A stretch of DNA of 64,000 nucleotides from Candidatus Saccharibacteria bacterium UBA6224 (GCA_002441585.1 DJWS01000009.1:173930-237929), one strand, 5' to 3'. Counted from the stretch's first letter, positions 9,669-20,206 are shown. Made by a program: numbers and translations. Notes: a model not told the origin generated them from the sequence alone.

Positions 9669-10601
9669 TTATGCTTTGGCTGGTTCGATGGTGGCGGCGC
9701 GTTGCGTACCATCACAAAGCACCAGGTACGTTCCAACTTGGAAAGCCGTCATGGCACTATACAATTTTGAGTATTGCTCGGTTGCGTTCGGTCCACCAGC
9801 CATGGCTCGAGCCAACTTGCGGGCGTACCACATATCGATACCGAATGCTTGCTCGCCGGTATCCGTGACAAACCCATCACGGTCGAACGTCGTACCCTCG
9901 ACTTGGTTGAAGAGAGCCAAGACCTCACGATGGCCGACAGTTGGTGTATCGTCGCTTTGCAGCACTTCCACGGTCCGGCCATTGTCAGATGTACTCTCTT
10001 GCAGCGCCGCTTCAGGATTCCAGGCACCGAAACGCCTTAGCAATTCTTCGGATCGAGCTCGATCGATGGCACTGGCGTCATAATCTTCGCCCATGACTGC
10101 GCCAGACAACTCACCCACGGCACTACTAGGATCAAGTATGGCCCTCACTATGGCAGCCGCTCGGTCGTTAGCACCACAACCGGTCCTAACCGAACCGTCC
10201 GGTTTGCGGAAATTCGTTGCTACGGCTGCTTCGTCGACGTGCGCACCCAGCACGACGCCCTCGGCCTCCAGTTTTTGTTTGACGATATCGATGCGTGATT
10301 CGATATCATCCGGAGCCTCTGGCTCAAACCAGCCCGACAACTCCGCCGCGATATAGGCAGTTATAAGCGGTCCACCGGCAATCGACGGGCGCAAATCGGG
10401 GGCCGATCCGTCCATGTGCCTAGTGCACAAACGCCCATCAAAACAACAACCGGGCGCATTGTCTGCTACCCGCTTTAGATAATTCTCGACTTTATTGACT
10501 AATTCTTCGCATTGCTCCTGAGTGGCATCAGCGTGAATGGTACCTTCGCCACGCCCAATCGGCTGAGGCATTGTGATTGTGATATCGGTTGGCATAAGCA
10601 T
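9669..10601 (-). CDS. Carbonic-anhydrase-like hypothetical protein
   Basis: About 310 aa. I do not recognise the family with certainty. Counting from an upstream in-frame Met, CCFDGRLC at 60-67 resembles the CxDxR zinc/dyad motif of beta-type carbonic anhydrases. GAHVD (His129) followed by RTGCGAND (Cys150) resembles their HxxC motif with about 20 residues inserted, so a Cys-His-Cys metal site as in zeta/cadmium-type enzymes is plausible (inference). The start at 10601 is preferred because GAGGA sits 6 nt upstream; the earlier ATG at 10625 has none. A TATAAA box is at 10628-10633. It is probably cotranscribed with the aquaporin. The rest of the protein has no recognised motif. Confidence 0.6.
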   Translation of the reverse strand: MLMPTDITITMPQPIGRGEGTIHADATQEQCEELVNKVENYLKRVADNAPGCCFDGRLCTRHMDGSAPDLRPSIAGGPLITAYIAAELSGWFEPEAPDDIESRIDIVKQKLEAEGVVLGAHVDEAAVATNFRKPDGSVRTGCGANDRAAAIVRAILDPSSAVGELSGAVMGEDYDASAIDRARSEELLRRFGAWNPEAALQESTSDNGRTVEVLQSDDTPTVGHREVLALFNQVEGTTFDRDGFVTDTGEQAFGIDMWYARKLARAMAGGPNATEQYSKLYSAMTAFQVGTYLVLCDGTQRAATIEPAKA

Positions 10602-10766
10602 CTCCGATCCTCTGCGGGACTCCATATTTTATACTTTCATATTAAATTATTCAGGTCCCATGATACGCCTGTCACTCAACATTTCAAGCAGATTTTGTAA
10701 CGAATGTCACAGCTCTTTTCGGGCAAATCAGCTACATTGATTTATAGATAAAGGAACGGAGTAGCC

Positions 10767-11123
10767 ATGATACACCCCGATCAAGCCAAGAGCGATCAGC
10801 AGCTGGGTGAAGTCTTACGCTATCTCGCCGATAAATGTCGCCGCAATTCGGACTACCTTGAAGATTTGATGGATGACATTTGGAAACAGGCACCCCTCGA
10901 AGAACGCGTAACGGTATTGGCCGTACAGTCCATGCTTGCCCCGCAAGATCCAGAGATGAAGGAAGCGTACGCTAAGGCTTGTCTGTTCGAAAAATATATC
11001 GCCAGCGGCCAGGCGTACCAGGATATGCTTGAGGACATGCATACACTAGCGGCGCTAGAGGCCAGCCTGCAGCTGGAAAGCGGCCCACCCGAAACCGATC
11101 CGCATTATCCTGACGCGGCCTAG
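10767..11123 (+). CDS. Small acidic helical protein of unknown function
   Basis: 118 aa, no family recognised. The sequence is predicted helical, with several Met and acidic residues (for example YLEDLMDDIWKQ), no signal peptide or membrane segment, and a Pro/His-rich end. The start is supported by AAAGGAACGGAG just upstream. It stands alone, 55 nt before mscL in the same direction. Confidence 0.7.
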   Translation: MIHPDQAKSDQQLGEVLRYLADKCRRNSDYLEDLMDDIWKQAPLEERVTVLAVQSMLAPQDPEMKEAYAKACLFEKYIASGQAYQDMLEDMHTLAALEASLQLESGPPETDPHYPDAA

Positions 11124-11182
11124 AATATACGTGTTCTTGGTTGCATGAATTATACTGAACGCATAAATAGAGGAGATGCGTG

Positions 11183-11587
11183 ATGTTCAAAGAGTTCAAG
11201 CAATTCATCCTACGCGGCAATGTAGTCGATTTGGCAGTCGCGGTAGTCATTGGTGCCGCATTCGGTGCGGTCGTTACCGCACTGGTTAGCGACTTCGTCA
11301 CGCCTCTTATTGCCGCAATTGGCGGGCAACCCGATTTCTCGAACCTGACCTTTACCGTCAATAACAGCAAGTTCATGTACGGTCATTTCCTGAACGCCGT
11401 CATATCGTTCTTGCTCATCGCCGCTGTCGTTTTCTTCTTCATCGTGCAACCGATCAACCAGATGCTGAAGCGCGCCGCCCGCAACAAGACGCCAGAAGAT
11501 CCGACCGAGAAAAAATGCCCGGAATGCCTAAGCGAAATTCCAATCAAGGCCACCCGCTGCGCCTACTGCACATCCAAAATTAAGTAG
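11183..11587 (+). CDS. mscL: Large-conductance mechanosensitive channel with C-terminal zinc ribbon
   Basis: 134-aa MscL, the turgor-release channel of the cytoplasmic membrane. The N-terminus FKEFKQFILRGNVVDLAVAVVIGAAFG is the family signature (N-terminal amphipathic helix and TM1); TM2 is around 68-90. The C-terminal cytoplasmic helix is followed by CPECLSEIPIKATRCAYC, a CxxC...CxxC zinc ribbon seen in MscL of several lineages. The ATG at 11183 is chosen because AGAGGAG lies 7 nt upstream; a GTG directly before it is in frame but less well placed. Confidence 0.93.
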   Translation: MFKEFKQFILRGNVVDLAVAVVIGAAFGAVVTALVSDFVTPLIAAIGGQPDFSNLTFTVNNSKFMYGHFLNAVISFLLIAAVVFFFIVQPINQMLKRAARNKTPEDPTEKKCPECLSEIPIKATRCAYCTSKIK

Positions 11588-12164
11588 AATGTGCTGCTTA
11601 CGAAACCCGGAGCTGTTCGCGGGGCCTCGCCCCGCACCCCACTTCCTTTTGGCATAGCCCAAACATCTACCCTACTTTTGGCTTGACCCAAAAGTAGACA
11701 AAAACTCAAGGCCTAGTCTTTGGTTCTTGGTCAACTGTTGTCAGCTGCAACAACTGCCTGCGGGTCTCGTTCGGGTCCAACAAGTGGTCCCTTCACTCAA
11801 ACAGGTCCTCGGCCAAGGAGAGGTATTGCTTCGCAATACCTAGTTGTCGCACTACAACAGTTGAACCAGGAACATCGGCAGGGCCATGTAGCCCCAAGCC
11901 GGTGATAGGTCTGGGGCTAGATGGCCCATCGGCTTGCCCGAGGTTTGGAGTGGTCAGGTGAGTGTGCTTGGCTGGCCAAAGTACGTCTAACGAAACAAGG
12001 CCTGCTCGTAGCAGACCTTGTGAGGCGATCTTTGGCCAAACTCACCTGACCATGGAGAAACCCGGCGGAAACGTATGTGGGCCTAGCTTTTTGCCTTCTT
12101 TTGGGTGATGCCAAAAGAAGGTGGCCCTGCCGGGCCAGTCCGGCCATGCTAAATCAAAAGATGC
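11588..12164. repeat. Hairpin-dense non-coding segment between mscL and the atp operon
   Basis: 577 bp without a credible gene. Inverted repeats found by eye: 11619-11625/11629-11635; 11672-11681/11688-11697 (10 bp); 11731-11741/11854-11864 (11 bp, enclosing others); 11821-11829/11833-11841 (9 bp, 3-nt loop); 11881-11896/11912-11927 (16 bp, one mismatch); 11952-11963 plus 11973-11981 with 12030-12051, enclosing 11995-12006/12010-12021; and 12094-12104/12111-12121 (11 bp). The segment near 11639-11653 is also nearly complementary to 12110-12125, which would close the whole region. It could be a structured RNA, a composite of terminators for the converging transcripts, or a MITE-like element. 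Confidence 0.75.
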
Positions 12165-12596
12165 TTACTTGTGGCGCTGGTGATGCCGCTTAAGCCCGGC
12201 CACCTGCAGGCGAACGGCCTGTCGGTCGACGATTGCCTGAGCATGCTCGAGGCTGACTTGGTCTTTGGCCTCGGCCTTCATCTTTTGAGCTCGCTCGTAT
12301 GCGGCCTGAGCTTCGGCTTCGTTGATGGTGTCAGCGTGGTCCGCCTCATCGACTAGGACGCGCAGCACATTGTCGGAGACATCAATCACGCCACCATTGG
12401 TAGCAAAAAACTCACGGTCACGGTCGGCATCCTTAGGGTTGCGTCGAACCACAATCACACCGGAAGTCGCGACGCTGACGAGCGGCATGTGGTCTTGCAT
12501 GACACCAATCTCGCCCTCGAGCGTCGGCAGAATCACCTCCGCGACATCATCATCAAACTTCGTCCCAGACAGGGCAACGAGTTGAAAATGAAACAT
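12165..12596 (-). CDS. atpC: ATP synthase F1 epsilon subunit
   Basis: 143-aa epsilon subunit, the rotor-stalk protein that couples c-ring to gamma and can inhibit ATP hydrolysis. The N-terminal beta sandwich is clear (EVILPTLEGEIGVMQDHMPLVS, then GGVIDVSDNVLRVLVDEAD), followed by the C-terminal helical hairpin. It is the last gene of the operon, 5 nt after atpD. An 11-bp stem (12094-12121) followed by A/T-rich sequence downstream may end the transcript. Confidence 0.93.
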   Translation of the reverse strand: MFHFQLVALSGTKFDDDVAEVILPTLEGEIGVMQDHMPLVSVATSGVIVVRRNPKDADRDREFFATNGGVIDVSDNVLRVLVDEADHADTINEAEAQAAYERAQKMKAEAKDQVSLEHAQAIVDRQAVRLQVAGLKRHHQRHK

Positions 12597-12601
12597 TCGG
12601 G

Positions 12602-14310
<1,709 letters not shown>

Positions 14311-14323
14311 ATAACATCCTCCT

Positions 14324-15196
14324 CTAGCCGTTCAAGGCTTCTGCTCCACCGGTTATTTCTGCCAGCTCCTGGGTAATGGCTGCCTGACGGGCAGTGTTGT
14401 ACTCGAGCGTGTAATCATCAATCAGTTCGTTGGCGTTGTCGGTGGCGTTCTTCATGGCGACCATGCGCATGGCATGTTCACTAGCCAAGCTCTCGAGCAC
14501 CGCCTGCCAAATCTGCGCCTCGATCAGGCGAGTCGTGACTTGTTCGATAACGGTCTCAATGTCGGGCTCGAAATTGCTGACATCGGGCAATTTTGGCCTG
14601 TCGTCTGGCTCTTCGGTTCGGGCCGGCAATAGCTGCATGGTCAATGTCTGCTGCGAAATGCTGGACTTGCTGAGGGTATAGAACATCACGACTTCGTCGA
14701 TTTCTTGGTTTTCGTACTGCTCGATAATGGTGTTCAGAACCGGCCGAACATCGTTGGCCGTCGGCTGGTCGCCAAACGACGGATAGACACCCTCCAGCTC
14801 GACGTCGCTGAGGCGTCGGACAAATTGTGCGCCTTTGGTGCCAATGGCGATGATGCGACTCGACACCTTGGACTTTTGATCTTCGCGGATGTGCTTGGTC
14901 AGTAATTTCAGAATGTTGGCGTTGTAGGCACCGGCCAGGCCGCTGTTGCTGGTAATGACGACGTAAAGTCGTCGCTTGACCTCGCGGCGCTGGAACAAAG
15001 CGTGCTGCTCGACTTCGTCGATGGCGCCAAGGCGGGCCAACAGTTCGTAGGCTAGCTCTCGATAGGTGCGGCTGCGAGCGGCGTAATCTTGGGCGCGGCG
15101 TAATTTGCTGGCACTAACCAGCTGCATCGCCTTAGTGATTTGGCGGGTGTTCTTGATGGAACTGATGCGTCGCTTGAGCGCGATGGTACTTGCCAC
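14324..15196 (-). CDS. atpG: ATP synthase F1 gamma subunit
   Basis: 290-aa central-stalk subunit. The family N-terminus ALKRRISSIKNTRQITKAM and the C-terminal MVAMKNATDNANELIDDYTLEYNTARQAAITQEL are both present. These form the coiled coil that turns inside the alpha/beta hexamer. The gene lies 8 nt after atpA. Confidence 0.96.
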   Translation of the reverse strand: MASTIALKRRISSIKNTRQITKAMQLVSASKLRRAQDYAARSRTYRELAYELLARLGAIDEVEQHALFQRREVKRRLYVVITSNSGLAGAYNANILKLLTKHIREDQKSKVSSRIIAIGTKGAQFVRRLSDVELEGVYPSFGDQPTANDVRPVLNTIIEQYENQEIDEVVMFYTLSKSSISQQTLTMQLLPARTEEPDDRPKLPDVSNFEPDIETVIEQVTTRLIEAQIWQAVLESLASEHAMRMVAMKNATDNANELIDDYTLEYNTARQAAITQELAEITGGAEALNG

Positions 15197-15204
15197 TTGC
15201 TATC

Positions 15205-16752
15205 CTACTTCTTCGTCTCTTCCTTGGCTTCGTAGGCCTTGGTTACTTCGTTGGCTACCTTGAGCACCGTCTTGTTGTCGTCATCAGACGGTTTGTCGCC
15301 GGTGTTCAGTGTCTCGGTCAATTTGCCGTGCTTGCTCTTGAATTCACGGAGCAGGGCGGCTTCAGCGGTCTTGATCTTGTCGAGCGGCACGTTGTCGAAG
15401 CTACCTTGAGTAGCGGCGTATAGCAAAACATACATTTCCCAGATGGCGTAAGGCAGGAACTGGGGCTGCTTCAGCAGCTCGGTCAGGCGTTGACCACGTT
15501 CGATGGTGCGACGGGTCTCGGGATCGAGGTCGGTCGAGAATTGGCTAAAGGCAGCCAACTCACGGAACTGGGCCAAGCTAAGCTTTAGACCACCACCAAC
15601 GGACTTGACGGCCTTGGTCTGGGCGTCACCACCCACACGTGACACCGACAAGCCAACCGAGATAGCCGGGCGGATACCTTGGTAGAACAAGTTGGTCTCC
15701 AGAAAAATCTGACCGTCGGTAATACTAATGACGTTGGTCGGAATGTAGGCACTAATGTCACCGGCCTGTGTCTCGATGATTGGCAGTGCCGTCAGCGAAC
15801 CGGCGCCTAACTCATCGCTGAGCTTGGCGGCACGCTCGAGTAGGCGTGAGTGCAAGTAAAAGACATCGCCCGGGTAGGCTTCGCGTCCCGGTGGACGGCG
15901 GAGCAAGAGAGACATCTGGCGATAGGCGGCGGCGTGCTTGGTCAAGTCATCGTAAATGATAAGCGCGTGTTGCTTGTTATCGCGGAAATATTCACCCATG
16001 GCGGCCCCGGCGTAAGGCGCCAAATACAGCATGGCGGCCGGATCGGCCGGGCTGGTCGCGATGATGATGGTCTGATCCATCACCCCTTCGCGCTTGAGGC
16101 GCTCCTGCAGGGCAGAGACCTTCGATAGCTTCTGACCGATGGCGACATAGACATTGATGACGCCGGTTTTCTGGCGAGCCTGGTTAACCATGGTATCGAC
16201 GGCGATAGCTGTCTTACCGGTCTGGCGGTCGCCAATGATAAGCTCACGCTGACCACGGCCGATTGGCACGATGGCATCGATGGCCATGATTCCCGTCATT
16301 AGCGGTTCGTGCACGTGCTTGCGATCCAGCACACCGGGTGCTGGGCGCTCCACGCGACTGGTTTGCTTAGCCTTGATCGGCTCACCACCATCTAGCGCAC
16401 GACCGAGTGGGTCAACTACACGGCCGACTAGTTCGGGGCCGACGGGCACTTCCAGCACCTTACCACTCAGACGAGCGCGAGCGCCGGCGCCGACTTCGGC
16501 ATCTTCACCCAGTAGTACGGCACCTATTTCGTCTTCACCGAGGTTGAAAGCAAAGGCCGTGACCGGCTGGCCATCGACACCCTCGATTTCGAGCATTTCG
16601 TTGTAGCCACAACGGCGCAGGCCATAAATCCAGGCAATACCGTCACCGACGCGGGTGACCACGCCGACCTCTTCGATCTCCGGTCGCGTCTTCAGCTCGG
16701 CAATCGCTGCGCGAATGTCGGCCGAGAGTTCATTAATAGAAAGTTCGCTCAC
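15205..16752 (-). CDS. atpA: ATP synthase F1 alpha subunit
   Basis: 515-aa non-catalytic nucleotide-binding subunit. The P-loop is [11 protein letters not shown]; the family block [17 protein letters not shown] is intact. The C-terminus ends in an extra charged stretch ([11 protein letters not shown]). The gene lies 9 nt downstream of atpH. Confidence 0.97.
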   Translation of the reverse strand: MSELSINELSADIRAAIAELKTRPEIEEVGVVTRVGDGIAWIYGLRRCGYNEMLEIEGVDGQPVTAFAFNLGEDEIGAVLLGEDAEVGAGARARLSGKVLEVPVGPELVGRVVDPLGRALDGGEPIKAKQTSRVERPAPGVLDRKHVHEPLMTGIMAIDAIVPIGRGQRELIIGDRQTGKTAIAVDTMVNQARQKTGVINVYVAIGQKLSKVSALQERLKREGVMDQTIIIATSPADPAAMLYLAPYAGAAMGEYFRDNKQHALIIYDDLTKHAAAYRQMSLLLRRPPGREAYPGDVFYLHSRLLERAAKLSDELGAGSLTALPIIETQAGDISAYIPTNVISITDGQIFLETNLFYQGIRPAISVGLSVSRVGGDAQTKAVKSVGGGLKLSLAQFRELAAFSQFSTDLDPETRRTIERGQRLTELLKQPQFLPYAIWEMYVLLYAATQGSFDNVPLDKIKTAEAALLREFKSKHGKLTETLNTGDKPSDDDNKTVLKVANEVTKAYEAKEETKK

Positions 16753-16761
16753 TATAATCTC

Positions 16762-17169
16762 CTATTTCGTATTGGCAGTTAATTCTTTGAATAGGTTGAG
16801 TTTGCCACGTACGGTCAGATCCAACTGCTGATTGGCTAGCTCCAAGCGTACGCCGCCAACAACCCGTTCATCGATTTGTTCACTGATAATAATTTTCTTG
16901 GCCTTGGGGAAAGCGGCTGCCAGCTGCTGTCTGATATCGCTCCGGACAGCTTCGGTCAGGGGGAAAGCACTGATGGCTTTAGCTTCGATCACGCCCTCCT
17001 GGTCAGCTCGGTACTGTTCCATGTCACGCAGTAGCGAGTCAAGCTCGCCGACGCGTTTTTCGGTCAGCATATAGGCTGCTACCTCTTGATTGAGCCGATC
17101 TACGTCGGCACCAGCTTGCGCATAGCGCTTGGCCAATAGTTGGGCGAGACGTGAACGGCTCAACTTCAT
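16762..17169 (-). CDS. atpH: ATP synthase delta subunit, short form
   Basis: 135-aa peripheral-stalk (OSCP-like) subunit. The C-terminal part is recognisable (ISEQIDERVVGGVRLELANQQLDLTVRGKLN), matching the family end DPSVIGGVRIRIGDxxxDxSVRxKL. The protein is about 40 residues shorter than the usual ~175, with the N-terminal helical domain reduced. The start overlaps the atpF stop by 4 nt (ATGA). Assignment rests on position and the C-terminal motif. Confidence 0.88.
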   Translation of the reverse strand: MKLSRSRLAQLLAKRYAQAGADVDRLNQEVAAYMLTEKRVGELDSLLRDMEQYRADQEGVIEAKAISAFPLTEAVRSDIRQQLAAAFPKAKKIIISEQIDERVVGGVRLELANQQLDLTVRGKLNLFKELTANTK

Positions 17170-17702
17170 GAGGCTTGACCTTTCAGGGCTTTCTCGATTA
17201 GCGCCGAGTCTTTCTTGGCATCGACTTTTTCGTCGATGATGGCCTCGGTGGCGTCAGAAATCAGACCGACCAGTTCTTTCTCGAGTTTTTGTCGAGCCAG
17301 AGCAGTGTCCTGCTGGATGCGGCTTTCGGCTTGCTTGAGAATGCCAGCAGCTTTAGCCTGAGCTTTCTTTTCAGCTTCGGCAGCGATTTGGCGACCAGCA
17401 TCTTCGGAGCTGGCGACGATTTCGTCGGCCTTTTGGCGGGCTGCCCTTAGCTCGGCATCGATCTTCTGTTCGAGCTGGGCTTGCTCTTTTTGCATTTCCT
17501 CACCGAGACGCACGCCATCCTCGATAATCTCACGGCGCTCAGTGAGCACCCGAAGAATCGGCTGGAACGCGAATCGCTTCAGAATCCAAAAGGTCAGCAC
17601 GAAAGTGATCAACTGGATCAAAAACGCCTTGCCATTGACGCCCAGGGCGCCCAGGCCAGCCGACTGCTGTTCCGCTGCGAATTGTGTTACTGCATTATTC
17701 AC
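17166..17702 (-). CDS. atpF: ATP synthase F0 b subunit
   Basis: 178-aa peripheral-stalk subunit. One N-terminal membrane helix (about 28-47, FLIQLITFVLTFWILKRF) is followed by a long charged, Ala-rich coiled coil typical of subunit b. It lies between atpE and atpH, with a 4-nt overlap with atpH. Confidence 0.93.
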   Translation of the reverse strand: MNNAVTQFAAEQQSAGLGALGVNGKAFLIQLITFVLTFWILKRFAFQPILRVLTERREIIEDGVRLGEEMQKEQAQLEQKIDAELRAARQKADEIVASSEDAGRQIAAEAEKKAQAKAAGILKQAESRIQQDTALARQKLEKELVGLISDATEAIIDEKVDAKKDSALIEKALKGQAS

Positions 17703-17734
17703 TAATTATTTCCTGTATTCTTCCTGGTCAGGGG

Positions 17735-17983
17735 TTATTTCACGATGAAAAGTGATGCGAAGACCAAGAGACCAAAGAGCTCGACTGTAGCGGTAAAGAT
17801 CAGAGCCTGACCGAAGAACTTAGATGCTTCTGGGTTACGACCGACTGCCTGCAGGTAGTTGCTACCAATTAGACCAATGCCGATGCCTGGGCCGATGAAA
17901 CCACCGGCAACCATCAGACCTTTACCGATGATGCTGACATCGATAGTCTGAGCGGCGGCTGCGAGGTACGTTAGGTTTTCCAT
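17735..17983 (-). CDS. atpE: ATP synthase F0 c subunit
   Basis: 82-aa two-helix proteolipid forming the rotor ring. TM1 contains GGFIGPGIGIGLIGS, the polar loop is GRNPEA, and TM2 carries the ion-binding Glu in TATVELFGLLVFA. The residue after Glu is Leu and there is no Gln at the TM1 coordinating position, which fits proton rather than sodium coupling (inference from known ion-site signatures). Confidence 0.95.
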   Translation of the reverse strand: MENLTYLAAAAQTIDVSIIGKGLMVAGGFIGPGIGIGLIGSNYLQAVGRNPEASKFFGQALIFTATVELFGLLVFASLFIVK

Positions 17984-18042
17984 AAATTTATTATTACTCC
18001 TTATTTTATTACTGCTTGATTAACATAATTTACCGTCCACAC

Positions 18043-18906
18043 TCACGCCCTCTCAGGCGTCAGCTTAATTGTGTCGGGCTCATTAACATCGGTGATATCC
18101 TCCGCGTCAGCATGGTCTGCATCATGTTGCTGCGAATGATTAACTGCAATTGCTAGGTACATTATTCCTAGCACGACAAAAATATACGATTGGATCGCGC
18201 CGACACCTAGCTCGATGAGCGTGAAGGGCAGGGCTGTCAGCGGGGCAGCCAAGCCACCCATGTAGGCAAATACGGCGATGACCATCTCACCGATGGCCAC
18301 ATTGAGGAAAAGACGAATGGACAGGCTGACCACGCGAGTCAGATCGCTCAGTATCTCGAGCATACCGACGAAGAAATACAGCGGGTTGAGTGGGCTACCG
18401 ACGAAGAAGTGGCGCAGGAATTTTAGCGGGCCGCCGGCTTCTTTGATCGACATGGTGTAAACGAACAACATCGTAACTAGTGCCATGGCAAATGTGCCGT
18501 TCCAGTCACCGGTGAATGGGCGGAATATCGGAGTATCGCCATGAGCCGTGAAGCCCTCACCGACGACCGGCAGTAGACCCAGCCAGGTATTAAGCAAGAT
18601 AAAGAAGAATAGCGTCACAAAATAAGGGGCAAATTTACGGCCCTTTTTAGGGTCATCGAAAGCGCCTACAACCTGATTGGTAATAAAATCAATGCCCAGC
18701 TCGAAGAATTGGACGATACCACGAGTCGGCTTGACCGTCACTCGCCGTCTCAGCCATATGAAAAACAAGATGACGAATGTAATGGTAATCCAACCATAAA
18801 ATATGGAGTTGGTGATGGCGAAACCGCCAATCTCAAAGACCGTACCCGGCGCGACATGGACGGCGGGGCCGTCTTCTGCAAATCGGGATAGGAGCGATGA
18901 AAGCAT
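18043..18906 (-). CDS. atpB: ATP synthase F0 a subunit
   Basis: 287-aa stator channel subunit with about five or six membrane helices. The essential Arg is in SLSIRLFLNVAIGEMVI, and the family block ELGVGAIQSYIFVVLGIMYL is present. The C-terminus carries a His/Asp-rich tail (NHSQQHDADHADAEDITD) longer than usual. The start overlaps the preceding stop (TAATG). Confidence 0.95.
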   Translation of the reverse strand: MLSSLLSRFAEDGPAVHVAPGTVFEIGGFAITNSIFYGWITITFVILFFIWLRRRVTVKPTRGIVQFFELGIDFITNQVVGAFDDPKKGRKFAPYFVTLFFFILLNTWLGLLPVVGEGFTAHGDTPIFRPFTGDWNGTFAMALVTMLFVYTMSIKEAGGPLKFLRHFFVGSPLNPLYFFVGMLEILSDLTRVVSLSIRLFLNVAIGEMVIAVFAYMGGLAAPLTALPFTLIELGVGAIQSYIFVVLGIMYLAIAVNHSQQHDADHADAEDITDVNEPDTIKLTPERA

Positions 18907-19241
18907 TAGTTCTTGGTACCTTTCGTAGGTTGGTGCATAGCACGCTTAGTTGCCTTCATGAGCGTAAATTTCATGACGACGAATGTTCCGGCTGCCGCTA
19001 TCGCCAGCCCCAACAGCGTCAGCCATGGTGACGAGTCGAATTGCTGATCAAGCTTATAACCCCCAACTATCGGCACGATTACCGCGATTGCCAGCTGCCA
19101 GCTCATGTTCAGAACGGTCACATAAAACAAGTTCGTTTGGTACATGACTTCATCTGTTTTGGCTGATTCAGAGGGCTTTTGAGCATCCTCACTATTAAGA
19201 GAGTGCGGCGTCGATTCTGGCGCAGCAGTTGGGTTTGCCAT
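18906..19241 (-). CDS. AtpI/AtpZ-like protein, first gene of the atp operon
   Basis: 111 aa when started at the ATG at 19241. Two membrane helices (about 40-60 and 70-92) with the pattern GGYKLDQQFDSSPWLTLLGL. This fits the small AtpI/AtpZ (ATPase gene 1) proteins that precede atpB and aid c-ring assembly or ion supply. The 19241 start is chosen over an upstream one because a -10 box (19251-19256) ends 9 nt before it. The upstream extension would lie inside the promoter. Confidence 0.75.
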   Translation of the reverse strand: MANPTAAPESTPHSLNSEDAQKPSESAKTDEVMYQTNLFYVTVLNMSWQLAIAVIVPIVGGYKLDQQFDSSPWLTLLGLAIAAAGTFVVMKFTLMKATKRAMHQPTKGTKN

Positions 19242-19250
19242 TACCCGCAG

Positions 19251-19280
19251 ATTATAGCATCTGTTGTGGACATGTCGCAA
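19251..19280 (-). promoter_or_regulatory. Promoter of the ATP synthase operon
   Basis: On the minus strand: TTGCGA (19275-19280), an 18-nt spacer and a consensus TATAAT (19251-19256). The start codon at 19241 is only 9 nt further, so the operon mRNA would be leaderless or nearly so. Confidence 0.75.
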
Positions 19281-19319
19281 CACCTCTGGCAGAAAAGTCT
19301 TGCAAAACATCACCGATAT

Positions 19320-19339
19320 CTATACTATATTAAGTATAG
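19320..19339 (+). promoter_or_regulatory. Dyad operator-like repeat upstream of the glutaredoxin gene
   Basis: Perfect inverted repeat CTATACT / AGTATAG (19320-19326 and 19333-19339) around ATATTA. Both arms contain TATACT-type -10 sequences, so the dyad overlaps likely promoter elements about 30-48 nt before the glutaredoxin ATG. Confidence 0.5.
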
Positions 19340-19367
19340 TAATATAACTATTAAAGGAGCAAGATAC

Positions 19368-19601
19368 ATGGCAAATGTCACGATTTATACCGCAACCTGG
19401 TGCGCTTTCTGCCACGCCGCCAAAGATTATTTTGACAAGCAAGGCGTGAAGTACACCGACAAAGACGTCGAGCACGATGCCGATGCATTTCGCGAATCAG
19501 TCGAGAAATCCGGTCAACGAGGTATCCCGGTTATTGATATCGATGGCCAGATCATAGTCGGCTTTGATCGCCCGCGCATCGACGCCGCTCTCAAGGCCTA
19601 G
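19368..19601 (+). CDS. Glutaredoxin/NrdH-like thiol oxidoreductase
   Basis: 77-aa single thioredoxin fold. The redox site is WCAFC at residues 11-15, followed by the cis-Pro segment GIPVIDIDGQIIVGFDR. It has the size and pattern of NrdH/YruB-type glutaredoxins, which reduce ribonucleotide reductase or other disulfides. The ATG at 19368 has AAAGGAGC upstream; the longer upstream frame runs into the divergent atp promoter and is rejected. Confidence 0.9.
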   Translation: MANVTIYTATWCAFCHAAKDYFDKQGVKYTDKDVEHDADAFRESVEKSGQRGIPVIDIDGQIIVGFDRPRIDAALKA

Positions 19602-19705
19602 CCTAGGTTACCCATATCGCCGTAGCCTAGTCAGCAGTAAATCTTACATACGCCAGGCTAGATTTTAGTAGAATATTTTCGTATAGGGGGGCGTGGGGAA
19701 TAAAT

Positions 19706-20206
19706 ATGATTGACGGACCTAGGATTATCATCGGTGATGACGCCGAACCAGCTATTGCTAGGCGTATTTCTAATATCGACGCCAAGATGCATCGAGACCC
19801 AGAGTCTTTCCTGGGCCATCTTCAGGCTCTGGGCGAAGAAGCCACCGAGAAAGTCATCACCCTCGAAGAACGTGACAACCGTTTGCCAACCGCGACACGT
19901 GCCGCCGGCAAGCTCATCGTCGAGTTCTTATCTAACCGCTACGATCTAGACGCCAGCTTTGACCCCGAGACCGAGGCATCAATCGCCGCCGACCCCGAGC
20001 ATGCCGAGTTGGTGGAATTGGCGTCATCCAAGAGGTCACAGTTGGTTAAAACTGGGATAATGTCAAAATCGATGCGCCCGAATGAACACGCACCTGACGC
20101 TCGGGATGCGGTCCGGCGACATCGTTTGGAGTTGTATCTGGAACGCATCTTGGCATTTAACCGGGGAGCCGCCGAAGCCGCCGGTTCATCCAGCCAAGCT
20201 TCGTAA
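19706..20206 (+). CDS. Hypothetical 166-aa soluble protein
   Basis: No family recognised. Charged, largely helical, without Cys, signal or membrane segment. It is Asp/Glu/Arg-rich (for example DPETEASIAADPEHAELVEL) and ends in a Ser/Ala tail. The ATG follows a G-rich stretch (19687-19698) that could act as a Shine-Dalgarno. It sits between glutaredoxin and the corrinoid adenosyltransferase without overlap. Confidence 0.72.
   Translation: MIDGPRIIIGDDAEPAIARRISNIDAKMHRDPESFLGHLQALGEEATEKVITLEERDNRLPTATRAAGKLIVEFLSNRYDLDASFDPETEASIAADPEHAELVELASSKRSQLVKTGIMSKSMRPNEHAPDARDAVRRHRLELYLERILAFNRGAAEAAGSSSQAS

Noticed and set aside
11588..12164. RNase P RNA, tmRNA or 6S RNA in the hairpin-rich gap
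   Set aside because: None of their conserved core sequences (for example the P4 region of RNase P or a tRNA-like end with tag ORF) could be found.
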